NCBI GenBank assembly: GCA_026008535.1
Contig: BRKX01000001.1
Location: 72,242,317 to 72,306,316, forward strand
Origin: Perilla frutescens
Taxonomy: Eukaryota > Streptophyta > Magnoliopsida > Lamiales > Lamiaceae
Length of the DNA: 64,000 bases
Reading direction: 5' to 3'
In this document: positions 49,993-61,212 of the stretch, in pieces
How positions within the stretch are numbered: the stretch's first letter is position 1
How the letters are laid out: the number at the start of each line of letters is the position of its first letter
The notes under the pieces: generated by a model
What the model saw: only the letters and a program-made list of their open reading frames with translations
Told to the model about the DNA's origin: nothing
The model's database searches: none
Position numbers and translations under genes: made by a program

Positions 49993-50001
49993 ACAAAATG
50001 A

Positions 50002-51537
50002 AGGAATCTAGCAATACTAATTACACTGTGTTAGTGGTCCAAGTTTAGCACGTGGTAATGAGCACATAGCTCTAATCACTGCATTTTGGGATCTTATAAA
50101 ATCAAAAGATATCCTAATCACTCCAACTAACCATCATCAACTTTTAACTATATATATACCATTAACTTATTAAATTAAATGAGGGATGACATACGTTTTT
50201 ATTTAGGTAAATTGGATTTTTATGAGGATGTTATTAAATATAATAATTTTTTTTAATACGAGTATCTTTCTAACTTTCTTGAATGTGGAAAGATTATTCT
50301 AGAAGGGAATTGTAGAGAATTTAAATGTTTTGAATTAATAAGGGAACACCTAAGTTTCTTCGGAATTTATGCTTTAATAAATAATTGAATTAATATGTAT
50401 GTGGAAGAAGTCAAGTTTTGAGAGCTCCTTTATTATAATTGAAGTGACATTTCAGGTCCACAGGTAGGGATCTAGTCTAGTAGTAATATGTGACGGCTCA
50501 AATTATAAATTGACACTTATTTTTATTTTTGTTTTGACTAAATCATTATTTATATTATATTCTTAACTATTTTGATTTTCTTAAATTTATTTGAAATTAA
50601 TATTTTTATTAATCAAATACTTAAACTATCAAAAACTAATCAAATCTATCACCGGATACGTTTTTGGACCAAAATCGGGTTTAAAAAAGAATTTTAAAAA
50701 AAATAGAATAAAGATATTATGTGTGTCATAGATATGATCGATTTGACTACAACACAAGAAGATGATTGTCCAAGTATTCAATCGAAAGATTATGTAATTT
50801 TTTGCATAGAAATGGATCGGTGATACATTTGATTAGTTTTTTTAATAGTTTAGATATTTAATTGAGAAAAGTGATAGTTTGAGATAGATTTGAGAAAATG
50901 AAAATAGTTTGGGATATAAATGATGGTTTAGCCTTTTGTTTTATTAGATAAATATATGAATTAGCTTTTGTTTAAAGGGTTAATCACTTATAAATTCGTC
51001 AGTCTTTGTTTAATTTCAATTAATTAGAACCAATGTTAGTTTTGGATTTAATACTTTATTTTATTCATCAACTTTTAAAAAAAGTATTAATTGCAAATAC
51101 TATGTGGAAGCCTAGATCATTTATATAGTTGCTGCATGATAAATTTGATATTCTGCATATTCCCATCAACTTAGATGATTTTATGTTGTTTTTTTTACTA
51201 TCAATATTTGAAAATTGTATGCGTGTGTATTTTTTGTTAATTGCACTCCCTAACTTAAATTTTCATTGACATTTAAAAAAAGTGTTGACTTTGAGAAGCG
51301 ATACAGATTTAGAATGTCAGTCAAAATCCGACATTTATAAATGTGACAATTTTAATAGGAGGCATGGGAAGAAAAAGATTTCCTCATCATTTTCTAATTT
51401 CCTTAACTTCGCACGGTATACCAATGAAACAAGTCACTCTTCAATCGTCTAACATCCTAAATTTGTTATATTTTCCAAACTTCATATACTAGTATCTAAT
51501 TACTTCAAGTTTGTGATATTTTTAAAATTCGCCAAAT
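50002..51537. other. AT-rich intergenic DNA
   Basis: No gene or well-defined repeat is seen. Confidence 0.5.
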
Positions 51538-52146
51538 CTCATGTGCATCTTGATGTATGGGTCGGCTCATCAGACGACCCGCTTCCGACCCCCTCCCAAA
51601 AAAAGTCGGGTTTATTTTGTGGTTTTTGGGGGTGTTATTAGGGGTTCATTTTGTGTTTTTAGGAGTTTTTTTTGGGTTTATTTTGTGTTTTTTAGGGTTT
51701 TGGGGGGGGGGGTATTTTTAGGGGTTTATTTTGTGTTTTTTTAGGTTTTTTGGGAGGGTTTTTAGGGGTTTATTTTGTGTTTTTTATGATTTCTTTGGGG
51801 GGATTTTTAGGGGTTCATTTTGCGTTTTTCAAGGAGTTTTTTAGGGTTTATGTTTTTTCCCAATCATTATTTATATTTATTTTGAAAAATTAAATTCATT
51901 GTCGAGCGCAATGCACGAGCTCACGCGTTAGCGTCGGACGAGTGCATTGCGCGAGTCGGCAAATTAAAAAAAAATCATTTACTTTAATATGAGGAAAACA
52001 CAAAAAAAAGAAAGAAAAGTAGAAAAAAAAGGAAAAGACAAAAAAAAAAAAACAAACAAACAGGCGGGGCGCGTGACGCACATGCACCCGCGCGTGGCGC
52101 CACGCGCCTGTCTGTTGGCGTCGCATGGGGGGCTCCTGTACAGGAG
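51538..52146 (+). mobile_element. Non-autonomous repeat element with CTCCTGTACA-type ends
   Basis: A 609-base element, second full member of the family at 4329-4806. The left end is CTCATGTGCATCTTGATGTA followed by GGTCGGCTCATCAGACGACC. Next come a GT-rich ladder (about 51605-51860; units like GGGGTTTATTTTGTGTTTTT), an A-rich tract (about 51965-52060), and a GC-rich palindromic block (GCGCGTGGCGCCACGCGCC). The right end is the palindrome CTCCTGTACAGGAG. No target-site duplication is evident and no protein is encoded. Confidence 0.7.
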
Positions 52147-52482
52147 ACCTCCTCTTTAAAATTTCACTAAATATTTATGGTATAAAGTGTAATTAACATT
52201 TTTTTAGCAAAAGAAGAATAAGAAAGTATGAAAGTAGAAGAATGAAAAACTTGGATCCAACAATATTACAATGAGTCGTGTAACTAAAAGTATTAGTCCT
52301 TTCCTCCCAAAAAAAAATATTAATTAATTCTTATGAACATGACTAAACCAATAAGTTCTTAATCAAAAGTAACTTTTTTTTTAGAAGCTAATCAAAAGTA
52401 ACTAGAAATTGAATGGAAAAAGAAAAAGAAGCCAAACCGCGTGTGAAGTTTGCATAATGAAACATTCATTTTCTGATGCACG

Positions 52483-52630
52483 AATTAGAAAATTACGATT
52501 TAAAAAAAAATGAAGAAAGTTGTCAAAGTAATAATTAGAAAATTACAATTTAAAAAAAATGAAGAAAGTTGTCAAAGTAATAATTAGAAAATTACAATTT
52601 AAAAAAAATGAAGAAAGTTGTCAAAGTAAT
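52483..52630. repeat. 49-bp tandem repeat, three units
   Basis: Units 52483-52532, 52533-52581 and 52582-52630 start AATTAGAAAATTACAATTT and end GAAAGTTGTCAAAGTAAT. They are nearly identical, so the expansion is recent. Confidence 0.95.
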
Positions 52631-53149
52631 CGTGTTTGTTTGAAAGAAAAGGCGCGTTGAAATTCAAAGTTGACAACAGTTGATAAATGTGGGCACGTGT
52701 GAAACTTTGGACTCCAAAATTCAACCCTACGACTCCTACTTCCACTTTATTTTTTTTTTTCGAAATTTGTTAGGTAGAATGAATCGTGGTGGTTGCTCCA
52801 ACAATTTTTATCAATTATTATTGTTTTATTATAAAAAGTTTACATCGGATGCTACGATGGGTTAAAATTTATCAGATAGTATTTAAATTCAGATCCATTT
52901 TACATTTCACACAATATATGAATGTATGGATCGGATCAAAATCTGAATACCCTAGTAAGGGAATTATTCTGATGAATTTTGACATGTTATACAATCTGAC
53001 AAGAGACTACCCGTCGTCTTATATATTTTTTACAATTATTTAGATTATTTTTTTAAATATAATCACTCAAATGCATCATTCATTTTAAAGTTTGTGGATG
53101 CTCGTCATCACTTATTTTTAGTCTCAACATTAGCTAAATGTGTAGGATA

Positions 53150-53203
<54 letters not shown>

Positions 53204-53556
53204 CATGAAAAATTTAGCCGAATCAGACTCGTTCAAACCTTATTTCGGTTGTGGTTCTTCTCAACCCTAATTTAGATTAACGATAAATGATGTGATTTTC
53301 TCGTAATAAAGAAGAGTAATACATATATAACTTGAGAAACATTATCAATATAGCCTTTTAGGTTTAACGTGTTGGTTATAATTAAGTCGTGTGTGTGTTC
53401 TACTGAAAAAACTAGGAAAACTTATCTCGTCTATTTCGGATTTAAATCATGAGTGCCACTCAAAACTAAAAAAAATGAAATAAAGTTTTCTTTCTTTTAA
53501 GGAATAGAAAAATAAAACCTCAACAAACTTGATGTTTTTAATTGGGCCCTTACTAG
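52631..53556. other. AT-rich spacer with a long TA microsatellite
   Basis: A (TA)n run of about 50 bases lies at 53152-53201. No gene is seen; the frames of 61 and 85 codons match no family. Confidence 0.5.
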
Positions 53557-54707
53557 GCCTATGTCTCTGATTGGGCTTACGATCAATTGGCCCATCATTA
53601 TAAGACCTACCGACTTTTGGTTTTTATTTTTAAAAAACATTTTTAAAATATTTTTGCAAAAATTATTTTTAGAACATAAATGTCGACATTAGTAGATGTT
53701 AATTATATTCGTTGCGGTTTTTTTCACCTCTTGATATATAAATGACATAGGTGTGTATTTTTAATGATATCGTGTGAAAAAATCACAAAATTATCGATTG
53801 TATAGTAGGAGGTGAAAAAGATAGAGACAAACATAATTAAAATATACTTAAGGGGTAAGATAGCCCAAAATATTTTTTACAAAAATATTTTAAAAATGGT
53901 ATGCAAAAGTTGGGTAAGCTGCCCAAATGGGAAGCATTGGATTTTCCCCTATATACCTTTCAAAGCTCTCAAACGTTAATTTATATTAGTATTTCAAGTC
54001 TTTACTTACTATAATATATCTCTATACATTACTAATAATTGAAATAACTTAATGTTGAAAAACATAGCCGTGTTAATTAAACATGGTGCAAAATGTACTT
54101 GATCCTAGTTGTTCTTGTTAATTGAACTTTATTTTTATCTCTAAAAAAATAAAAAATAAATGATCCAAAATGCTTGGGTAAAATGCTTCAAACTGTCTCG
54201 TATTATCGAAATATTAAACGGAATTTGTGTATTTTTAAATTACATCAAATTTTCTTATCTTTTTGAAAAGTATGAATATATAACTTTCTATTTTTAAATG
54301 TTGGACCAAAATACATTTATTTAATTGGTCTTGGTTACTTCAACTTTGCTTGAAAATGAGGGCATTTTTACAAAATATAAGAAATTTTGGTGCGATATAA
54401 AAAACGCTAGGGAATTTGGTGCAAAATTTCAATAATCCAACGAAATTTTATACATTTTTACCCCAAAATGTGCAGTAGATATATTAAGACACTGTGGGAC
54501 TCTTTATAAGTAAGAAAGCCAAAAAAAAAAAATGAAATAAATAAAGAATGTTGTTTTTGTATAATTCATTAATTTTCTCGATTGCAAAATTAGTCATCAG
54601 CGTTTTATATTCAAGGTGTTGCAACAAATTAATTAAAAAGATAAATATACTAAATCCAATTAATATACTTCTTAAAAAAATCTTGTGATATATATATAGT
54701 TTATCCT
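53557..54707. repeat. Left copy of a 1.1-kb direct repeat (R)
   Basis: It begins GCCTATGTCTCTGATTGGGC and ends ATATATATAGTTTATCCT. The second copy at 58261-59385 has the same limits and the same orientation. The copies differ by scattered substitutions and indels, the largest being a 27-base block (GGTAAGATAGCCCAAAATAT and what follows) present only here. Ends are not TG...CA, so these are not LTRs. An internal inverted repeat (CACCTCTTGATATATAAATG against its partner GTATAGTAGGAGGTG) suggests a nested MITE. There is no coding potential. Confidence 0.95.
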
Positions 54708-54714
54708 TTCCTCT

Positions 54715-55041
54715 CGCTGCCGCCGTCGCCGTCGCCGCCGCCGCTGGGACCACTTCGATCTTCTTCTCTTTTCCTCTGTCCACCCCGCCGTTCTCCGCCG
54801 TGCCGGCGGTGGTTTCCGAATTCCGGCGCTCATCACTCCTTTTCCTCCGGCGATCTTCTCTTTTTCTAGAAGCTCCTTTTGCAAGAACGCACCCCATAAC
54901 ATGAGTTGAATTATCGAAATTCTCTGTTGCCCATTTCACCAGAAGTTGCAGAGAGACTGAAAAAAATTCCAGGTAAAAAAAAAAACTATTCCGCATTTAT
55001 TGCTCTCTCTCACGAGCTAGAGAGAGAGAGAGGGGTTTTTT
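54715..55041 (-). pseudogene. Captured 5' fragment of the neighbouring kinase gene
   Basis: This is a near-identical copy of 43236-43608, in the same orientation: the kinase leader, the ATG (54897-54895) and the first exon up to residue 61. The first 51 residues are identical to the kinase, including MGCVLAKG. The copy lacks about 10 bases in the leader next to the ATG and about 40 bases further up, and its Ala codon run is altered. It stops 7 bases from the end of the left R repeat. The frame runs on through R to a stop at 54484, giving a possible 137-residue chimera with a hydrophobic stretch (ILIGFSIFIFLINLL). No kinase domain is present, so it cannot be a kinase. Confidence 0.95.
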
Positions 55042-56453
55042 AGTCTGGCAGTCTCCACTCTCAAATCCCCAAAATCAAAATCCCTAACTTCCTTTTGTAT
55101 CCTCCCCTCTTCTTCTCCAGCGACATCACACATTCACACCACTGCCCGCCGACGACGACAGCACGAATCAGACCACAACTCTCGACGCCGATCGAACCCA
55201 GCCCGACGTTACGACTCAGTGGATCCTACTCGAACCAGCCCTCTGCTCAACCCAGCCCCCGACAACAACTCCAGACCCGACTCGTCTACAACTTGACCCA
55301 GGTGACTCGCTACTCCCTTCTCTGTTCCATTTCTATTTTAACGTAGTTCTGAATTATCAGAAAATTATCATATGAACCATGGGTTTAAAAGTGAGTTAGA
55401 ATTTCTCAAAATAAAATCTAGCTGGTCATTGGTTTATGCAGACGTGTGTTGGTGATTGAAATCATAAAAATTAGTGTTGTGGTTCTGAAAGAGCATAAAT
55501 GTGTGGTTGTATTTTAGTGATATGAACAAATTGTAGGAAAAAATCGAGACATAGGATGAAAGCTTTATCTGAAAACAAAATTTGGTTGATATAGTAAAAT
55601 TTTTGAAACTTGTTTCTGCCCTTGCAAACTTGTAGAAATTCTTTGAATATTTATTTTATGAAATCCTTCAGAGAAACTCATGATGGAGTGCGCACATTAA
55701 ATCGATTTATATATATAGTTGAATCACTAGGTTAAAACTTACCTGGTTTATGCATAAATTAAATTCGGAAAATTATGTAGTATCTTTCGTAAGCATGGTG
55801 ATATGCACATGTAATCGGCAATGAATCTTGATGCGTGTTCATTGTATCACCGGAAAATTAGCTTTGTACATGTTCTGACATAAGATGCTATGGATTTTTG
55901 CAACATGCGTGAATATCTCTAAGAAGTATCTGCTATAATTGATGGTTAAGAGACTTCGACTCAAAACATTTTTCTTGTGTTCGTTTTGTGTTTAGCTCAA
56001 TTGTGAGAGATACGTCTTGATTGTGTTGGAAACTAGTGAATTCTTTTGGCATGAATAATTTGACATGGTTTTCATTGATCATTTGTAGCAAAGTAGTGAT
56101 AGTGAAAGAGTAATGTCTGTCTGTTTTCACTAATATATATTCCAGGAAGATGCAAGTGTAGTGTAGTAAAACACCTAATACAAAAATGAATTGGGCTAGT
56201 AGTGGTATGAGTCTATGACCACGTCATGGGACACTGTGGACTATTATTCTTAGGGTGTAGACTCGATGAGGAATTGAGGATAAAATTGAGCCATTTGAAG
56301 CATCTTCTACCTCTACATGATTTCTTGTTAAGTTTAATTCCTTTATGATCTTTGTAGTCTGTGCGAAAATGAAAAGATGCCATCTGCTTTATACATAGTA
56401 GGGAGTCATGATGCTAAGTAAATGCCTTGTTGTTACAGAGGGAATAGTGAGGG
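55042..56453 (+). promoter_or_regulatory. Leader exon and intron of the L18 gene
   Basis: A CT-rich leader exon probably starts just after the captured kinase leader and ends at 55301 with the donor ACCCAG|GTGACT. The acceptor TTGTTACAG ends at 56438, followed by 15 bases and the ATG at 56454. The 83-codon frame beginning at 55095 is Pro/Ser/Thr-rich and lies in this leader. It is more likely untranslated, or a fused extension if splicing keeps it in frame. Confidence 0.5.
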
Positions 56454-56897
56454 ATGACACTGCTGAAGAGATATGTGTTGAGACTGTTCATATCATTGAA
56501 GTACATCACAGCAAATGTGGTGGACAGGAACAACGGGCGAATAGTTGCAACGGCTTCAACAATCGAACATTCTATCAAAGGCTCACTCGAATGTGGTCGT
56601 TCTTGTAATGCAAAGGCTGCAGCAGTTGTTGGAGAAGTATTGGCAATGAGACTTAGAGTAGAGGGTCTTGAACATGGCCAAGGCAGAGGCATCCATATTA
56701 ATGTGAACAAAGAAATCGAGAAGAAAGGGTTCAAGAATCGCACCAAGATTTGGGCGATTGTAAATGCCATCAACAGCAATGGAGTTAAACTGATTCTTGA
56801 GGATCAGGACAATGTTAATACTCCTGGCTCCGGCTCCGACTCCTACTCCAGCTACAGAGGCCAGCAAAGAGACGAGTTTACAAATCCCAGGGATTGA
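56454..56897 (+). CDS. Ribosomal protein L18 (uL18) family, organelle type, 147 aa
   Basis: A single coding exon. KRYVLRLFISLKYITANVVD, ATASTIEHSIKGSLECGR, NAKAAAVVGEVLAMRL and EKKGFKNRTKIWAIVNAI follow the uL18 fold, in which 5S rRNA is bound in the large ribosomal subunit. The form is that of plant L18p/L5e-family proteins, such as the At1g08845 type, thought to be organellar. Length is about that of the family. The C-terminal 25 residues are Ser/Gly-rich and variable. There is no obvious transit peptide after the ATG. The frame is intact, although the gene sits inside a rearranged block between two R repeats, with a captured kinase leader directly upstream in the opposite direction. It may be a functional gene or a recent duplicate; the other copy, if any, is outside the window. 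Confidence 0.82.
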   Translation: MTLLKRYVLRLFISLKYITANVVDRNNGRIVATASTIEHSIKGSLECGRSCNAKAAAVVGEVLAMRLRVEGLEHGQGRGIHINVNKEIEKKGFKNRTKIWAIVNAINSNGVKLILEDQDNVNTPGSGSDSYSSYRGQQRDEFTNPRD

Positions 56898-57114
56898 CCA
56901 GTTACCTCATTTTTTTACCATACATTGCTAATAAAATCCAATTTTTACTCTTAGGTTTAGATTTAAAACTAGGGCTAATTAGTTTAGCTTTAAATAGCAC
57001 AAACTATACATGAAGTTTGGTTTACAACACGAACTGTAAAATGTTATCCCTACAACACAAACGACCTCTCACGTGCGTAACTTTTTTGCACACGGTATGT
57101 ATTAGCTAAAATCG

Positions 57115-57941
57115 AGCTGATGATCTTTACGAGAGAGCAAGCCTTGTGTGCCACAGGTGGTACCACAATCCATTCCGATGATTTCGTGAACACATAGCTT
57201 CACAAACATTCCTTTTGTGGGCTTCTTCTTTCCGCACATGGATCGTATAATAAGCATCTAAACTACGTGAGTGCAATGGAGCAAGGCCAAGTTCAGAAAT
57301 CTGAGCTGAGTTACCAATGGAGAAGCAGAGTTTCGTCTAGTTGTAATGGTTTGGTATTGGATTATGAGATTTTTCCCTATATCTTGAATCCTGCAACAAA
57401 GCAGGCATTAATCCCGCCCACTCCATGTTTTGATAGTGAAAAGAGTACTAAAGTTTGTAAAGTCGAGTGACATTGCATATGTTGCTGCTTCTAAGGAGTA
57501 TAAAGTGGTTCAACCGCGTTCCTCAAGACATGTTCAAGTTGAGCACTTACCCAACCACACTAGGGTACTCTTTAATTTTACTCCTTTGATTACTACAGGT
57601 TTTATACACTGGGCGTGGAGGACTAAAAAAGTATTGACAATGAATGTGGAGACTGAAATCATTACACATACTAATGTCCTTCTTCCTGAAGCTTTTCTCA
57701 GCTATAAAAGGTATTATTTTTCAATGGGAAGGTATCTAACTCTGTGTTTGTTCTGGTTTTCCATGAAGACTATTTGAACCGGGAAGTTTGGGAGATGAAA
57801 CCCGCAGAAAGTGAGGAATGTAGAAAGCGAAGATATCACATCAAGTTTGAACACTGTAATTGTAGCCATCATGAGGACTTGCTGAGGCTAGTTGGTTGGG
57901 TGAAATACCCAGATGTTTTGGCATGTGGTGATCCATGTTGA
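57115..57941 (+). pseudogene. F-box protein gene, broken
   Basis: The remains of an F-box-associated protein. LCATGGTTIHSDDFVNT, stop, LHKHS fits the segment after an F-box (C-x-x-W..IxSxxFVxxHLxHS). RVSSSCNGLVLDYE and YILNPATKQALIPPTP are the hallmark (G)SCNGLL...NPxT pattern. ASKEYKVVQ, then VLVFHEDYLNREVWEM, continue the beta-propeller-like associated domain. Breaks: an in-frame TAG at 57195-57197, a frameshift at about 57440-57470, and another at about 57740-57770. The F-box itself is not recognisable. The real gene would recruit substrates to an SCF ubiquitin ligase; this copy cannot make a full protein. Confidence 0.8.
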
Positions 57942-58240
57942 GCCACTTTGATTTTCTACAATCTTCATACAAATCAAATCAATTCCATGGAGTTGCCTAG
58001 GCACAGCAGATAATACTATGCTTCTTCGCATAGAAATAGCTTACTATGGTTGCATAACTTACATTCAAGACGAAGGAGAGAGGTGTAAAAGGGAGAGATC
58101 TCGACACGAGCCCAGCTCAAAATTGTACTACTAGTTAGCTAGGAGTACTGTTGAATCGTTTCTGAGATGACTTGCTTTACATATAACTTTGAATCTATAC
58201 ATATTCAGTTCAAAAAAATTTCATGTTGGACATCGTATGC

Positions 58241-58260
58241 TTGTTTAAGCAATGTTATTT
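58241..58260 (+). other. 20-bp match to a kinase intron, at the junction with right R
   Basis: TTGTTTAAGCAATGTTATTT here is identical to 41965-41984, inside the intron between kinase exons 2 and 3, and abuts the first base of the right R copy. CATGTTG occurs just before it in both places, with a 15-base difference in spacing. Confidence 0.6.
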
Positions 58261-59385
58261 GCCTATGTCTCTGATTGGGCTTACGATCAATTGGCCCATC
58301 ATTATAAGGCCTACTGACTTTTGGTTTTTATTTTTAAAAAATATTTTTAAAATATTTTTGCAAAAATTATTTTTAGATCATAAATGAGGACATTAGTAGA
58401 TGTTAATTATATTTGTCGCGATTTTTTTCACCTCCTAATATATAAATGATATATGTGTGTATTTTTAACGATATCGTATGAAAAAATCACAAAATTATCG
58501 GTTGTATAGTAGGAGGCGAAAAAAATAGAGACAAACATAATTAAAATCTACTTAAGGATACAAAAATATTTTAAAAATGGTATGCAAAAGTTGGGTAAGC
58601 TGCCCAAATGGGAAGCATTGAATTTTCCCCTATATACCTTTCAAAGCTCTCAAACGTTAATTTATATTAGTATTTCAAGTCTTTACTTACTATAATATAT
58701 CTCTATACATTACTAATATTGAAATAACTTAATGTTGTAAAATATAGCCGTGTTAACTAAACATGGTGCAAAATGTTCTTGATCCTAGTTGTTCTTGTTA
58801 ATTAAATTTTATTTTTATCTCTAAAAAAATAAAAAAATCGATGCAAGATGCTTCAAATTGCCTCGTATTATCGAAATGTTACACGAAATTCGTGTATTTT
58901 TAAATTACATCAAATTGTTTTGTCTTTTTGAAAAGTATGAATATATAACTTTCTATTTTTAAATGTTGGACCAAAATACATTTATTTAATTGGTCTTGGT
59001 TACTTCAACTTTGCTTGAAAATGAGGGCACTTTTACAAAATATAAGAAATTTTGGTGCGATGTAAAAAATGCTGAGGAATTTGGTGCAAAATTTCAATAA
59101 TCCAACGAAATTTTATATATTTTTACCCCAAAATGTGTAGTAGATATATTAAGACACTGTGGGACTCTTTATAAGTAAGAAAACCAAAAAGAAATAAATA
59201 AATAAATAAATAAATAGATAAAGAATGTTGTTTTTATATAATTCATTAATTTTCTCGATTGCAAAATTAGTCATCAGCGTTTTATACTCAAGGTGTTGCA
59301 ACAAATTAATTAGAAAGATAAATATACTAAATCCAATTAATATACTTCTTAAAAAAAATCTTGTGATATATATATAGTTTATCCT
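58261..59385. repeat. Right copy of the 1.1-kb direct repeat (R)
   Basis: Same limits and orientation as 53557-54707. This copy lacks the 27-base block and has an expanded AAAT run at about 59192-59215. After its end (TTTATCCT) the sequence is unique. Confidence 0.95.
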
Positions 59386-60382
59386 AAAAATATTTTAGCA
59401 ATTTTGATTTTGACAGTACAATTAATCTTTGAAAAGGTATATATGTTAGTAAAAATGTCAATGAGGCTTACGACATAAACAATATCATACGTTGTTTTTT
59501 CCTCTAAAATAACAATAAATATATATTTTTTAATTTACTAAGATCAAGATTAACTTTTCACACCCATAAATTAGGTTAATTTTAATAGGCTAGATGGTTC
59601 TTGAATTGCATCTACATCTATACATCTATACATGTAAAACACAGGTTTTTTTTTTTTTGGCTTGATTATGTAATTTTGTATTTGCAGTTGATTTCTTAAT
59701 CAGCTTCGACCGATCCATCAAAACAAACAGCAGGAAATAGGAAACATCAAATATTCAGTTATGTGATTTCTTAATCAGATTTATATATGATTCATTATCT
59801 GAATTTAGTTTCTTGTGTATTTTATTATTAATCTTTGCTTCATATTTTATTTAGGTTATAATTAGGCTATATGGACTTATTACTTTGGTGGGATCAAACC
59901 TTAGTTACATAGGGCTTATTCTCCTGATTTGATGTAGTTCTTGTTATTTCTTTCAGATTTTCAATTCAATCCCAAATTCATTATATGTGTGTGAGGGGTT
60001 AGGTGAAAATCCATCATAATGTAGGAGTTAAAACTTAGACCACGTCTCACACCATATAATTCAAAAAAATCGAAGGTCCATATTAATTGAAAATGATGGT
60101 GACAATTCTGTAAATTTGAAAAGTTTTTTCGGGTGGGGCATTAATGTAATTCAACAATTATTATAAAAAAAGCGGAGTGTTTGATAACAGGATCACCATG
60201 CTAATGAAGTATTATCATCATGTTAATGAAGCACTGTCGTGATATTAATTAAAATTTTCTAATATTGTTAGTGGAAAATATATTTTAAAAAATAATTATA
60301 AACATAATTTGATTTAATAAACATAATTGGATGGAAGAAATCTTAATTAGATTAAACAAACATATCCTTAATAGCCGGAACA

Positions 60383-60452
<70 letters not shown>

Positions 60453-61212
60453 TATGTGCACTACGTTAGCATTATTATATTATTTCGTCAGCGCTATGAA
60501 TATATTATGTTAACATATGACAATACTTTATCAATCATAATTAGATGGAATATATTATAATAATTAATTAATAACAAAAAAGGAAAATTAAATTAAAAAA
60601 ATTATTAATCTTAATTAAATGAAATAAACCACAATTGAGATAGAATACGTGATAATTAAGATTGAATACACTACTAAATCTTTACTACTCTAGCATTGAC
60701 TGCATTGTGATACTTCTTTGTTAGCATAATGAATACAATATGTTAACATGTGACAAATTCTTTATTAGCATATGTTATCAAAATGTTGATGAATTATTAT
60801 AAGCTAACGAAAGCATTTACAATTTGGGTATACGTAAAAATTTATTTTTTATATTTTTCATCTAAACATAGTCTTCAGACATCTTAAATGAAACAACACG
60901 AAGATAGCTTTAATTTGATATATTTTTGTGTTAATTGGATTAAAAATGAACAAGTTATGGTAGTTTAAAGTTTTTAATAATTTAAAAAAAACTGCTGACA
61001 CCATTTTAAAGATTTAGATAAAAATAATTCTTATTTTTTTATCTTGTTATTTACAAAAATGACATCATCTATTATTTTAAATCTAACCATTAAATCATTT
61101 AATTGGATGGTGTAAATGTTGTCCTGATTTCCACAATAGAAAAAGGAACTGATTGGATATGGTAAAAGATGAGTAGTGACATTATACATTATAAGTATAT
61201 GGTAGAAGATTA
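59386..61212. other. AT-rich spacer with AAT microsatellite
   Basis: An (AAT)n run of about 23 units lies at 60383-60451. No gene is seen. Confidence 0.55.

Noticed and set aside
56414..56867. Minus-strand frames of 94 and 121 codons
   Set aside because: They are antisense to the L18 coding exon, which has recognisable family motifs.
53557..59385. LTR retrotransposon with R as LTRs
   Set aside because: R lacks TG...CA ends, and the interior has no gag, reverse transcriptase or integrase, nor a primer-binding site after the left copy.
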